Assembly: GCF_000764495.1 (NCBI RefSeq) | Contig: NZ_JRLB01000033.1 | Span: 1-34,174, forward strand | DNA from: Nitrincola sp. A-D6 | GTDB lineage: Bacteria; Pseudomonadota; Gammaproteobacteria; Pseudomonadales; Balneatricaceae | DNA: 34,174 nt | Direction of reading: 5' to 3' | Part shown: in pieces, positions 8,281 through 16,977 of the stretch | Position numbering within the stretch: position 1 is the first letter of the stretch | Layout: the number at the start of each line of letters is the position of its first letter | The notes under the pieces: generated by a model | Databases searched by the model: none | What the model was told of the DNA's origin: nothing | What the model saw: the letters and a program-made list of their open reading frames with translations, nothing else | Program-made: the position numbers and the translations under genes

Positions 8281-8368
8281 CACTTACCGGCACAGGCTTT
8301 CTGGGTGCTGCTTCGGCAGTGGGAAGATGGGGTAGGTGGAGGTTAAACCCACTACAGGAAATTTTAAA
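8281..8368 (+). promoter_or_regulatory. Structured rpsB leader, candidate S2 autoregulatory site
   Basis: The leader holds a CTGC-TTCG-GCAG hairpin (8308-8319) with a stable UUCG loop. A second possible stem pairs AGTGGG (8318-8323) with CCCACT (8348-8353), just before the ribosome binding site AGGAA (8356-8360). The two stems share bases, so they could alternate. S2 represses its own operon through the rpsB leader in E. coli. That this leader does the same is inference from position and fold. Confidence 0.45.
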
Positions 8369-9103
8369 ATGGCTAGAGTTTCAATGCGTGATCTGCTTAA
8401 GGCAGGCGTACATTTCGGTCACCAGACCCGTTACTGGAACCCTAAGATGACTAAGTTCATCTTTGGTGCGCGTAACAAAATCCATATCATTAACCTTGAG
8501 CACACCCTGCCAGCGCTGAATAATGCCCTGGATGTGGTCCACAACATGGCTTCAAACAAAAACAAAATTTTGTTTGTTGGCACCAAGCGTGCCGCCAGTA
8601 AAGTGATCAAGGAAGAAGCCGTTCGTTCCGGCATGCCTTATGTTAACCACCGTTGGTTGGGTGGTATGCTGACTAACTACAAAACTATCCGTCAGTCTAT
8701 CCGCCGTCTGCGTGAGCTCGAAACTATGTCTCAGGACGGAACTTTCGACAAGCTGACCAAGAAAGAAGCGCTGATGCGTGCCCGTGAAATGGAGAAGCTT
8801 GAACGCTCCATTGGTGGTATCAAAGAGATGGGCGGTCTGCCTGATGCGCTGTTCGTTATCGACGTGGATCATGAGCGTATCGCGATCAATGAAGCCAATA
8901 AGCTGGGTATTCCGGTTATCGGTGTGGTCGATACCAACAGCAATCCAGATGGCGTTGATTTCGTCATTCCGGGTAACGATGACGCATTGCGTGCGATTCA
9001 GATCTATGCCAGCTCAGTGGCTGATGCCTGTATTGAAGGTCAGGGCAAAACTGTATCTGATAAGAGCGAATTCGTTGAAGTTGAAGAAACAGCGGCTGAG
9101 TAA
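8369..9103 (+). CDS. rpsB: 30S ribosomal protein S2
   Basis: The product has 244 residues, normal for S2. The start ATG at 8369 follows AGGAA with an 8-base gap and gives the family start [20 protein letters not shown]; an upstream in-frame GTG at 8336 would only add leader sequence. Other S2 hallmarks are [27 protein letters not shown] and [12 protein letters not shown], followed by [10 protein letters not shown]2 is added late to the 30S head and, with bS1, is needed for translation initiation. It is followed by a terminator and then tsf, the usual pairing. Confidence 0.98.
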   Translation: MARVSMRDLLKAGVHFGHQTRYWNPKMTKFIFGARNKIHIINLEHTLPALNNALDVVHNMASNKNKILFVGTKRAASKVIKEEAVRSGMPYVNHRWLGGMLTNYKTIRQSIRRLRELETMSQDGTFDKLTKKEALMRAREMEKLERSIGGIKEMGGLPDALFVIDVDHERIAINEANKLGIPVIGVVDTNSNPDGVDFVIPGNDDALRAIQIYASSVADACIEGQGKTVSDKSEFVEVEETAAE

Positions 9104-9114
9104 TCAGTTTGTAA

Positions 9115-9130
9115 GCCTGGCGTGCCAGGC
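9115..9130 (+). other. Perfect 6-bp hairpin after rpsB
   Basis: GCCTGG-CGTG-CCAGGC begins 11 bases after the rpsB stop. It has no T tract and sits just before the terminator at 9149-9171. It may protect the rpsB 3' end or bind RNase. Confidence 0.5.
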
Positions 9131-9148
9131 TTGGTGATTGTCAGACGG

Positions 9149-9171
9149 GGGGAGCGAAGCTCCCCTTTTTT
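9149..9171 (+). terminator. Rho-independent terminator or attenuator between rpsB and tsf
   Basis: GGGGAGC (9149-9155), loop GAA, GCTCCCC (9159-9165) and then six T. The 7-bp GC-rich stem with a T tract is textbook. The known E. coli rpsB-tsf operon also has a partial terminator here, which lowers tsf relative to rpsB. Read-through is expected because I see no clear separate tsf promoter. Confidence 0.88.
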
Positions 9172-9212
9172 CGATCAGATAAATGAATAATTGATGTTTG
9201 AGGATAAGTAAC

Positions 9213-10107
9213 ATGGCGAATATCTCTGCTCAAATGGTAAAAGAGCTGCGTGAACGTACCGGTCTGGGCATGATGGAATGTAAGAAAGCCTGGTTGAGTC
9301 GGAAGGTGATATCGAAAAAGCAATTGATGACCTGCGCAAGTCTTCCGGTATGAAAGCGGCCAAAAAAGCCGGTCGTACCGCGGCTGATGGTGTAGTGTCA
9401 CTGCGTGTTGCTGATGACAATAGCTATGCGGTTCTGTTGGAAGTGAATTCCGAAACCGATTTTGTGGCGCGTGATGAAAACTTCCTGGGCTTTGTAAATA
9501 AAGTGCTGGATAAGGCATTTGCAGATAAGCAAACTGATATCGCCGCATTGATGGCGGGTGAGTTGGAATCTGCACGTGAAGCACTGGTTCAGAAAATCGG
9601 TGAAAACATTACTGTGCGTCGTGCATTCCTGGTTGAAGGTGCGATGGTGGATGGTTATGTGCACAGCACGAATCGTCTGGCTTCTGTTGTTGCGCTTAGT
9701 GGTGCCAGCGCTGATGTGGCGCGTGATGTTGCGATGCACGTTACAGCCGTTAACCCGCGTATTGCCAAGCCTGAAGATATGCCGCAGGAAGAGTTGGCGC
9801 GTGAGAAAGAGATCATCATGGCGCAGCCGGATATGATGGTAAGCCACAAGAGATCAAAGAAAAAATGGCGATGGGCCGCATCAAGAAGTTCCTCGCTGAA
9901 AACAGCCTGGTTGAGCAGGCATTCGTTAAGAATCCTGAACAGACTGTGGGCCAGTTGGTGAAATCGGCCGGTGCTGAAGTGGTTTCGTTCATCCGCGTAG
10001 GCGTGGGTGAAGGTATCGAAGTTGAGAAAAAAGACTTCGCTGCTGAGGTGGCTGAGCAGCTTAAGGCTGATCCACGCAATCTGCCTGGATATGGCACAGA
10101 TTTTTGA
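9213..10107 (+). CDS. tsf: Elongation factor Ts, frame broken twice (probable sequencing errors)
   Basis: EF-Ts recharges EF-Tu with GTP. The ATG at 9213 follows GAGG and gives [20 protein letters not shown] with the family motif MMECKKA. The frame breaks at about 9288-9294: adding a C restores [20 protein letters not shown], and the reading then continues into [15 protein letters not shown]. It breaks again at about 9834-9841, where one G restores a frame running [19 protein letters not shown] to the stop at 10107. With both bases added the protein is about 298 residues, slightly above E. coli (283). Every domain is present, including [17 protein letters not shown]. tsf is essential and single copy in most bacteria, so the breaks are probably base-call errors, not a pseudogene. 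Confidence 0.9.
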
Positions 10108-10137
10108 TGCGTCAGGGGTTTGTGCTGTGTAAATAGA

Positions 10138-10166
10138 CTATGGGTAAGCCTTGAGCTTGCCCATAG
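10138..10166 (+). other. 12-bp hairpin between tsf and pyrH, no T tract
   Basis: CTATGGGTAAGC (10138-10149), loop CTTGA, GCTTGCCCATAG (10155-10166). All 12 pairs form, with one G-T. No run of T follows, so it is not a standard intrinsic terminator. It lies in the 156-base gap before pyrH and may be a 3' end stabiliser, a processing site or a bidirectional weak terminator. Confidence 0.6.
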
Positions 10167-10263
10167 TGCTGTTGGTCAGGCTGTGTTTTCGGCAGAAAAA
10201 ACTGCGTAATCGCGCCGTTTTCTTGTACACTGTTGCAACTTATTTAGTGCGGAGAACCCATCG

Positions 10264-11017
10264 ATGCCGGTCGCTGACAAACAATCCAGATACAAACGAA
10301 TTCTCCTGAAGCTTAGTGGTGAAGCGCTGCTGGGTGAAGTAAATTTCGGTATTGATCCCAAAGTACTTAACCGTATGGCGCTTGAAATAGGTCAGTTGGT
10401 AGGTATTGGCGTGCAGGTCGGTATAGTTATTGGTGGTGGTAATCTGTTCCGTGGAGCTGCACTGAGTGCGGCCGGGCTTGATCGTGTGACTGGCGATCAT
10501 ATGGGTATGCTGGCTACGGTCATGAATGCTTGGCACTACGTGATGCTTTGGAGCGCTGTAATATCGCCACACGGGTGATGTCGGCAATTCCTATGTCAGG
10601 TGTTGTCGATCATTATGATCGCCGTAATGCGATGCGCTATCTGCGCCAGAATGATGTGGTCATTTTTGCAGCTGGGACAGGTAATCCTTTCTTTACCACG
10701 GACTCGGCGGCCTGCCTTCGGGGTATAGAGGTTGAAGCTGATGTGGTCGTTAAGGCCACTAAGGTTGATGGCGTCTACACCGCTGATCCTATGAAAGACC
10801 CTTCTGCAAAGCGTTATAAACATTTGAGTTTTGATGAAGTTCTGGAAAAACAGTTGGGTGTCATGGATATGACGGCAATCTGTCTGACTCGGGATCATGA
10901 TATGCCGGTTCGTGTGTTTAATATGAATAAACACGGAGCTTGGTGAATCTGGTAATGGGTGGCGATGAAGGAACACTTATTGATGCCAATCCGGCTGCAG
11001 GAGAAACCTATGCTTAA
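10264..11017 (+). CDS. pyrH: Uridylate kinase, frame broken twice (probable sequencing errors)
   Basis: PyrH makes UDP from UMP, the first committed step to UTP and CTP, with PyrG acting later at 27420. The start ATG at 10264 gives a Lys-rich lead, then [28 protein letters not shown] is the glycine-rich site and [12 protein letters not shown] follows. The frame breaks at 10530: adding T gives [13 protein letters not shown] and continues through [18 protein letters not shown]. It breaks again at 10940: adding T gives [17 protein letters not shown] and ends ETYA at 11017. The restored protein has about 251 residues (E. coli 241). Both breaks fall in TT that should be TTT. The stop overlaps the frr start by 8 bases. 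Confidence 0.9.
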
Positions 11018-11567
11018 TGAAATTACTAAAGACGCTGAAGTGCGTATGGCCAAAAGTGTTGAATCCCTGGTCGATAACTTCAAGAAAATTCGTACCGGTC
11101 GCGCCCACCCCAGTATTCTGGATAGTGTGCAGGTCTCTTATTATGGCTCTATGGTGCCGCTCTCCCAGGTTGCCAATATTAACGTTGAAGATTCAAGAAT
11201 GCTGACGTTAATTCCTTGGGAAAAGAAGATGGTGCCGGAAATTGAAAAGGCCATCATGAAGTCAGATTTGGGTATTAACCCCAATACAGCTGGCGATGTG
11301 ATTCGTGTGCCTATGCCAGCGCTGACTGAAGAAACCCGCAAAGGTTATATCAAGCAGGCGCGCGCAGAATCTGAAGCGGCTAAAGTGGCTATACGTAATA
11401 TCCGTCGTGACGCAAACAGTAGCATCAAAGACCTGTTGAAAGAAAAAGCCATCAGTGAAGATGAAGAGCGCCGTGGTGAAGATACGGTTCAGAAGCTGAC
11501 CGATAGATTCGTATCGGAAGTGGACGCATTGCTGACTCAGAAAGAGTCAGATCTTATGGAAATTTAA
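11010..11567 (+). CDS. frr: Ribosome recycling factor
   Basis: The product has 185 residues, the same as E. coli. The ATG at 11010, just after GCAGGAGA, gives [20 protein letters not shown], matching the family start (DAEVRM); an upstream in-frame ATG at 10959 falls within pyrH and is rejected. Motifs include [42 protein letters not shown] and [14 protein letters not shown]. With EF-G it splits post-termination ribosomes. The start overlaps the pyrH stop, so translation is coupled. Confidence 0.97.
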   Translation: MLNEITKDAEVRMAKSVESLVDNFKKIRTGRAHPSILDSVQVSYYGSMVPLSQVANINVEDSRMLTLIPWEKKMVPEIEKAIMKSDLGINPNTAGDVIRVPMPALTEETRKGYIKQARAESEAAKVAIRNIRRDANSSIKDLLKEKAISEDEERRGEDTVQKLTDRFVSEVDALLTQKESDLMEI

Positions 11568-11582
11568 TGTATCTGCCGGAGC

Positions 11583-11600
11583 GCGGGGCGTAAGTCCCGC
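11583..11600 (+). other. GNRA-loop hairpin just before uppS
   Basis: GCGGGGC-GTAA-GTCCCGC, a 7-bp stem with one G-T pair and a GTAA loop, lies between the frr stop and the uppS ATG at 11610. No Shine-Dalgarno sequence is visible between the hairpin and the ATG. It may influence uppS translation; this is inference. Confidence 0.5.
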
Positions 11601-11609
11601 CACTCGCTT

Positions 11610-12356
11610 ATGTCCGCATCTGTAAATCAAGTAATCACTGGAACTGTACCGCGCCATGTTGCCATTATTATGGATGGTAACAATCGCTGGGCAAAGCAGC
11701 GCCATCTGCCGGGCGTTGCTGGGCATAAGGCAGGCGTCAGCAGTGTCCGTCAAACTATTGAGGGCTGTGTTGAGCAAGGCGTGGAAGTGCTCACGCTGTT
11801 TGCATTCAGTAGTGAGAACTGGAAACGTCCGGAAGGAGAGGTTCGTGGGCTAATGGACCTGTTTATGCTGTCTCTGGATCGTGAAGTAAAAAAGTTGCAT
11901 CGTCATGGTATTCGCTTGAACATAATTGGCGATCGGCAGCGTTTTTCTGCCAGATTACAGCAAAAAATGGCAGCGGCAGAAGCTCTGACTGCAGGCAATG
12001 AGGGGTTGGTATTAAATATTGCTGCAAATTATGGTGGGCGTTGGGATATAGTGCAGGCGGCCCGTCAGGTGGCGCAATCCTGCCTGGAAGGTGAGTTACA
12101 GCTATCTGATCTGGATGAGTCCATGTTTGATGGCTTTACTACGTTGGCGGGCTTGCCAGAACCTGATCTTTGTATTCGCACAGGTGGTGAGCAGCGTATC
12201 AGTAATTTCTTAATCTGGCAGATGGCGTATACAGAGCTGTATTTTTGCGACTGTTACTGGCCGGATTTTGGAAAAGTAGAATTGGGCAAGGCAATAGAGA
12301 GTTTTGCCAGTCGTCAGCGTCGCTTTGGAAAAACATCGGACCAGGTAGGGGCTTAA
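11610..12356 (+). CDS. uppS: Undecaprenyl diphosphate synthase
   Basis: The product has 248 residues. It condenses farnesyl-PP with eight isopentenyl-PP units to make C55-PP, the carrier for peptidoglycan and LPS sugars. The motif HVAIIMDGNNRWAKQR carries catalytic Asp22. VLTLFAFSSENWKRP, NIAANYGGRWDI and LPEPDLCIRTGGEQRISNFL (substrate and magnesium binding) are all present. It follows frr directly. In E. coli dxr lies between the two, but not here. The start has no visible ribosome binding site, and the only in-frame codons upstream run straight back to the frr stop. Confidence 0.96.
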   Translation: MSASVNQVITGTVPRHVAIIMDGNNRWAKQRHLPGVAGHKAGVSSVRQTIEGCVEQGVEVLTLFAFSSENWKRPEGEVRGLMDLFMLSLDREVKKLHRHGIRLNIIGDRQRFSARLQQKMAAAEALTAGNEGLVLNIAANYGGRWDIVQAARQVAQSCLEGELQLSDLDESMFDGFTTLAGLPEPDLCIRTGGEQRISNFLIWQMAYTELYFCDCYWPDFGKVELGKAIESFASRQRRFGKTSDQVGA

Positions 12357-12359
12357 ATA

Positions 12360-13169
12360 GTGCTGAAGCAAAGAGTAGTAACAGCTCTCGTATTAAGTGT
12401 CCTGATTTTGAGCGCAGTTATCTGGGCTCCGATATGGTTATTCTCCTTGCTGGTCGCTTTGGCTACACTTTACGGTGTTTGGGAATGGTCAAATTTTTGC
12501 CGTTTTGGTCTACATGGTCGCGTGGCTTATGTGTCCGTTGCGGCTGTCGTGATTTTACTGCTTGAATGGTTTGCCACCAGTGCGTTAATCATGCAGGTGA
12601 TGTGGTTAGCCGGAGTTTTCTGGGTAATGGCCTTGACCATGGTGTTGCGTTACCCGGAAGGAGTGCGCTGGAAAGCCAGTACACCCAAGTTATTTATTGG
12701 TTTTTTGGTGTTGATTCCAGCCTGGTTGGCATTAAGTCAAATTAAGGCGCTTGTTAACGGTGAGTGGTTAGTATTACTGCTGCTCTTTCTTGTGTGGGGT
12801 GCCGATACAGGCGCTTACTTTTCCGGGAAAGCGCTGGGTAAGCATAAGCTCATGCCCAAGGTAAGCCCAGGCAAGACCCTGGAAGGTCTGGCTGGTGGCT
12901 TGGCTACTTGTGTGTTCATCGCGTTGCTGTATGCGTATTTTCTTGAACTTTCGCTTGCTGCAGCAGTCTTTCTTGTGCTGCTTGCGGTCATCACCGCTAT
13001 GGCGTCTGTGCTGGGCGATCTGTTTGAAAGCATGTTCAAGCGCGAGAGAGGGATTAAGGACAGTGGTACCCTCCTTCCGGGGCATGGCGGAGTTCTTGAC
13101 AGAATTGATAGCCTGACGGCAGCCGCCCCTGTGTTTCTGCTGGGGCTGATGTATCTTCCTGCACTGTGA
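12360..13169 (+). CDS. cdsA: Phosphatidate cytidylyltransferase (CDP-diacylglycerol synthase)
   Basis: The product has 269 residues with about eight hydrophobic membrane segments. It makes CDP-diacylglycerol from phosphatidic acid and CTP, feeding phosphatidylethanolamine and phosphatidylglycerol synthesis. The C-terminus carries the family signature: SMFKRERGIKDSGTLLPGHG followed by GVLDRID. VSPGKTLEGLAGG lies before it. The start is GTG at 12360, 3 bases after the uppS stop, and gives MLKQRVVTALVLS, as in E. coli (MLKYR). In Pseudomonas dxr follows cdsA; here rseP does. Confidence 0.95.
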   Translation: MLKQRVVTALVLSVLILSAVIWAPIWLFSLLVALATLYGVWEWSNFCRFGLHGRVAYVSVAAVVILLLEWFATSALIMQVMWLAGVFWVMALTMVLRYPEGVRWKASTPKLFIGFLVLIPAWLALSQIKALVNGEWLVLLLLFLVWGADTGAYFSGKALGKHKLMPKVSPGKTLEGLAGGLATCVFIALLYAYFLELSLAAAVFLVLLAVITAMASVLGDLFESMFKRERGIKDSGTLLPGHGGVLDRIDSLTAAAPVFLLGLMYLPAL

Positions 13170-13202
13170 GTTACGTGTTATCCATTTTACCTGGAGTGAT
13201 AA

Positions 13203-14555
13203 ATGGGATTGATCCAGACTGTATTGGCGACCCTGGTTACACTTGGGATTCTTGTAACGATTCATGAATGGGGACATTACTGGGTAGCACGCCGGTGCGG
13301 AGTCAGGGTGCTACGCTTCTCGGTGGGTTTTGGTAAGCCTTTATTTTCATGGCGTGGTAAGGATCAGACCGAATATGTAGTGGCGGCTATTCCTTTGGGC
13401 GGTTATGTGCGCATGCTGGATGAGCGCGAAGATACTGTGCCACCTGAATGGCAAGGGCAGGCATTTAACACCAAGCCCGTGATGCAGCGTATCGCCATAG
13501 TGGCCGCTGGTCCTATAGTAAATCTGTTGTTTGCTGTGCTGGCATATTGGTTTCTATTTGTTGTAGGCACCAGTGTAATCATACCTAAAGTGGGTGAGGT
13601 TCGCCCGGGATCGCCCGTTGCATTGGCTGGCCTAAGTCCTGGTGAAGAAATAAAATCCGTGAATGGTTTTAAAGTAGACTCCTGGGATCAGGTGAATCTG
13701 CGCCTTGCGGCTTTAATTGGTGATACCCGGGAAATTCAAATAGAGGCAACTGAATCGGGTCGCAGTACACGCAATTACACAGTGCAGTTGAATAACTGGC
13801 AGGTGGATCTGGAGCGTGAGTCACCAGTAATGGCATTGGGCTTTATTCCCTGGCGCCCTGATGTGGAACCCGTTCTGGGTCAATTATTGGACAATGGGCG
13901 TGCGGCACAGGCCGGTTTGCAGACTGGAGATCGGATACTGCGGGTTGATGGTGAGCCTGCTGATACCTGGCAGGGCTTGGTTGAGTTAATTCAGCAAAGT
14001 GCAGAGCAGCCAAGATTGTTTGAAGTTGAGCGCTCAGGGCAGGTGTTGTCAGTTGAGGTGATTCCAGCGTCGCGTGCAGCAGAAGATGGTTCTGTCAGTG
14101 GTTTTATTGGTGCAGGTGTTCAACTGCCAGAATGGCCTGAAGCGATGCAGCGAGAGATACGTTATGGCCCTGTTGCCTCCCTGGTTATGGGGGTAGAGCG
14201 TACCGGCCAGATGATTGTGCTGACACTCGATTCCATCCGTAAAATGTTTATCGGCATCATCTCGGTGAAAAACTTGAGTGGTCCGATAACCATTGCTAAA
14301 GTGGCGGGTGATTCTGCTGCTTCTGGCCTGGAAACCTTCATCAGTTTTTTGGCCTATCTGAGTATTAGTCTCGGGATACTAAATTTGTTGCCGATACCGA
14401 TGCTCGATGGTGGTCATCTGATGTACTATATAGTCGAGCTGATCAGAGGTAAGCCTGTTAGCGAACAGATACAGACATTAGGCTTGAAAATCGGAATGTT
14501 GCTGCTGTTTAGCCTGATGGCTGTGGCAATATTCAATGATATAGCGCGCCTCTGA
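13203..14555 (+). CDS. rseP: RseP site-2 intramembrane zinc protease
   Basis: The product has 450 residues. RseP (MucP in Pseudomonas) cuts anti-sigma factor RseA within the membrane, releasing sigma-E in envelope stress, and clears signal peptide remnants. The zinc motif HEWGH lies at about residue 22 in the first membrane segment. Two periplasmic PDZ domains span about 120-310 (GEVRPGSPVALAGLSPGEEI and AAQAGLQTGDRILRVDG). The third ligand motif (LPIPMLDGGHLMYY) lies near residue 400. The start ATG at 13203 follows CTGGAG. Only 33 bases separate it from cdsA, leaving no room for dxr. bamA, a regular sigma-E partner, follows. Confidence 0.97.
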   Translation: MGLIQTVLATLVTLGILVTIHEWGHYWVARRCGVRVLRFSVGFGKPLFSWRGKDQTEYVVAAIPLGGYVRMLDEREDTVPPEWQGQAFNTKPVMQRIAIVAAGPIVNLLFAVLAYWFLFVVGTSVIIPKVGEVRPGSPVALAGLSPGEEIKSVNGFKVDSWDQVNLRLAALIGDTREIQIEATESGRSTRNYTVQLNNWQVDLERESPVMALGFIPWRPDVEPVLGQLLDNGRAAQAGLQTGDRILRVDGEPADTWQGLVELIQQSAEQPRLFEVERSGQVLSVEVIPASRAAEDGSVSGFIGAGVQLPEWPEAMQREIRYGPVASLVMGVERTGQMIVLTLDSIRKMFIGIISVKNLSGPITIAKVAGDSAASGLETFISFLAYLSISLGILNLLPIPMLDGGHLMYYIVELIRGKPVSEQIQTLGLKIGMLLLFSLMAVAIFNDIARL

Positions 14556-14597
14556 GCAGGCATTCTTAAACCGACAGACGACGAAAGTATTTACGCC

Positions 14598-16964
14598 ATG
14601 AAGCACTTGTTAATGTTGTTCCTGATTTCACTGCTCTGGGTTACGCAGGGGCATGCCAATCCTCTGCCTTTCGTTGTCAGTGACGTTCGTGTTGAAGGCC
14701 TGCAGCAGGTCGATCCGGGTACTGTGTTCCGCAACTTTCCGGTAGCCGCAGGCGATGAGGTGGATGCTGGACAGTTGGCATCGGCAACCCGCGAGCTGTT
14801 TCGTTCGGGTTACTTTGATGATGTACAGCTAAATCGTGATGGTGATGTGCTGGTATTGGTGTTGCGTGAACGCCCATCTGTCGCCATTATCCGTATTGAG
14901 GGTAACAAGGCCATCAAGGAAGAGCAGTTGCGTGATGGTTTGCGGCAATCTGGCTTGCAGGAAGGTGATGTATTCCGCCGTGCAACACTGGATCAGATCG
15001 AACTGGATCTGATGCGTGTGTATTCTGCGCAGGGACGTTATGGTGCTGATATTAAGACTGAGGTTGAAACTCTGCCGGGTAATCGTGTTGCTTTGAATAT
15101 CGATATTACCGAAGGCCGTATTGCCAGTATTCAGCATATTAATATTGTTGGTAATGAAGCTTTTTCTGATGAAGAGCTTGTCGAGCTGTTTTCATTGAAA
15201 TTGCCTGGGTTCCTCTCCTTCTATACCAAATCTGACCAGTATTCGCGGGAAAAACTTGCGGGAGATCTGGAACGTTTGCGTTCCTATTACCTGGATCGTG
15301 GCTATATTAATTTCTCTCTTGATTCAACACAGGTCTCTGTCTCGCCGGATAAAAAAGATGTGTTTATCACAGTCGGTATTACTGAAGGGCGGCAGTATTC
15401 CGTCAGTGAAGTACTGATGGTTGGCAATCTGGTTGTCGCTGAAGAGGAACTGGTCAGCAAAATGAGTCTGGGTGAGGGTGATGTATTTTCTCGCCGCGAA
15501 ATGACTGATTCTCAGGAACGTCTGGAACGTTTGCTCGGGGATGAAGGCTACATGTTTGCCAATGTTAGCCCTATTCCCCAGGTGGATGAAGAATCCGGTA
15601 CCGTGTCACTGCGTTACTTTATTGAGCCGGGTAAGCTAACCTATGTCCGCCGTATTGCCATCCGTGGTAATAACCGTTCAGCTGATGAAGTGATTCGTCG
15701 TGAACTGGAACAGATGGAAGCGGGTGTTGTTTCAACCGCTGCGATTGAACGCTCTAAAACTCGACTGGAACGTACCGGTCATTTCCGTACTGTTAACATA
15801 GAAACCAATCCTGTACCCGGGACTGATGATCAAGTGGACTTGGAGATCACTGTTGAGGAACAGCAGTCTGGTCAGTTAACTGCCAGTGTTGGTTTTTCTC
15901 AGAGTGAAGGGATTATTCTGCAGTTGGGGGTTTCTCAGGAGAACTTCCTGGGAACTGGTAAGAGTATTGATTTCAATATTTCCAACAGCTCTACCCTGAC
16001 AGAGTACAGTTTTAACTATTTGGACCCATATTTCACCGTAGACGGCGTGAGCCGTGGTTACAATTTCTACTACCGTGAAGAAAATTATGATGAAGATGAT
16101 CGTGGTGACTACAATACCGACGGTATAGGCGGTGGTATCACTTTTGGTTACCCGATTGATGATTTCCAGCGTTTGAGCTTTTCCGGTGATGTCGAGTTTT
16201 TACGCTTAAAGCCCAATAATGAGTTAAATTCTGCTGGCAATAACGATGCTGTGAATGTTATCCAGGCGTATATTGATAATAATGGCAATGACTACGTCAA
16301 TGCCAAACTGACGGCGGGTTGGAGTGATAATCGCCTGAATCGCGGCTTTTTTCCAACGCGTGGTCGTTCTCAGGGGGCTACGCTTGAGGTGTCACTACCA
16401 GGTAGTGATCTGCAGTATTATCGCGCCCAGTACAACAATCGCTTTTACTGGCCGATCAATGATAATGAAACCTGGGTGGCCGGTTTACGTGGTCGTGTAG
16501 GTTATGCGGATACTTATGGCAATGACAAGGACTATCCGTTCTTTAAAAACTTCTATGCCGGTGGTTTGAATACTGTACGGGGCTTTGAAAGTAATACGCT
16601 CGGACCACGTTACAGTCGAGGTGATTACAGTAACAAGGCACGTTCTATGGGTGGTAATGTATTGGTTGCAGGTAGTGCTGAACTGATATTCCCTACACCC
16701 TTTATGAAAGATCAAAGTGCCTGGCGCAGCTTGTTGTTTATGGATGCCGGTAATGTATTTACTACGAAATGTTTACCGGGAGCCACAAATACAGATACCT
16801 GTATAGATGGTGTGGATTTTGGTGATTTGCGTTATTCAGCTGGTGTTGGTGTGAGTTGGCTTACGCCGCTGGGGCCACTATCCGTTTCCGTAGCAAAAGC
16901 ACTCAACAGTAAAACCGGTGATGATACCGAGGTGTTCCAGTTCGCCCTGGGACAGACATTCTAA
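14598..16964 (+). CDS. bamA: Outer membrane protein assembly factor BamA
   Basis: The product has 788 residues. BamA folds and inserts beta-barrel proteins in the outer membrane. A signal peptide (1-20, ending GHA) is followed by five POTRA repeats (about 25-420; repeat starts include VVSDVRVEGLQQVDPGTV and VAIIRIEGNKAIKEEQL). A 16-strand barrel follows to the C-terminal Phe (FALGQTF), a typical outer-membrane protein end. The conserved barrel motif VRGF is in NTVRGFESNTLGPR. The neighbours rseP upstream and skp downstream match the standard order. Confidence 0.97.
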   Translation: MKHLLMLFLISLLWVTQGHANPLPFVVSDVRVEGLQQVDPGTVFRNFPVAAGDEVDAGQLASATRELFRSGYFDDVQLNRDGDVLVLVLRERPSVAIIRIEGNKAIKEEQLRDGLRQSGLQEGDVFRRATLDQIELDLMRVYSAQGRYGADIKTEVETLPGNRVALNIDITEGRIASIQHINIVGNEAFSDEELVELFSLKLPGFLSFYTKSDQYSREKLAGDLERLRSYYLDRGYINFSLDSTQVSVSPDKKDVFITVGITEGRQYSVSEVLMVGNLVVAEEELVSKMSLGEGDVFSRREMTDSQERLERLLGDEGYMFANVSPIPQVDEESGTVSLRYFIEPGKLTYVRRIAIRGNNRSADEVIRRELEQMEAGVVSTAAIERSKTRLERTGHFRTVNIETNPVPGTDDQVDLEITVEEQQSGQLTASVGFSQSEGIILQLGVSQENFLGTGKSIDFNISNSSTLTEYSFNYLDPYFTVDGVSRGYNFYYREENYDEDDRGDYNTDGIGGGITFGYPIDDFQRLSFSGDVEFLRLKPNNELNSAGNNDAVNVIQAYIDNNGNDYVNAKLTAGWSDNRLNRGFFPTRGRSQGATLEVSLPGSDLQYYRAQYNNRFYWPINDNETWVAGLRGRVGYADTYGNDKDYPFFKNFYAGGLNTVRGFESNTLGPRYSRGDYSNKARSMGGNVLVAGSAELIFPTPFMKDQSAWRSLLFMDAGNVFTTKCLPGATNTDTCIDGVDFGDLRYSAGVGVSWLTPLGPLSVSVAKALNSKTGDDTEVFQFALGQTF

Positions 16965-16977
16965 TACAGAGGTTATA

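Noticed and set aside
8336-8368. N-terminal extension of S2 from an upstream GTG
   Set aside because: The added residues do not match S2, and the ATG at 8369 has a good ribosome binding site.
9830-9845. Programmed ribosomal frameshift in tsf (and in pyrH, dnaE, tilS)
   Set aside because: No slippery heptamer with a following pseudoknot was apparent, these genes are not known to use frameshifting, and the breaks are spread over unrelated genes.
12774-13277. 167-codon open frame opposite cdsA and rseP
   Set aside because: It spans two real genes and the gap between them; the composition is that of a shadow frame.
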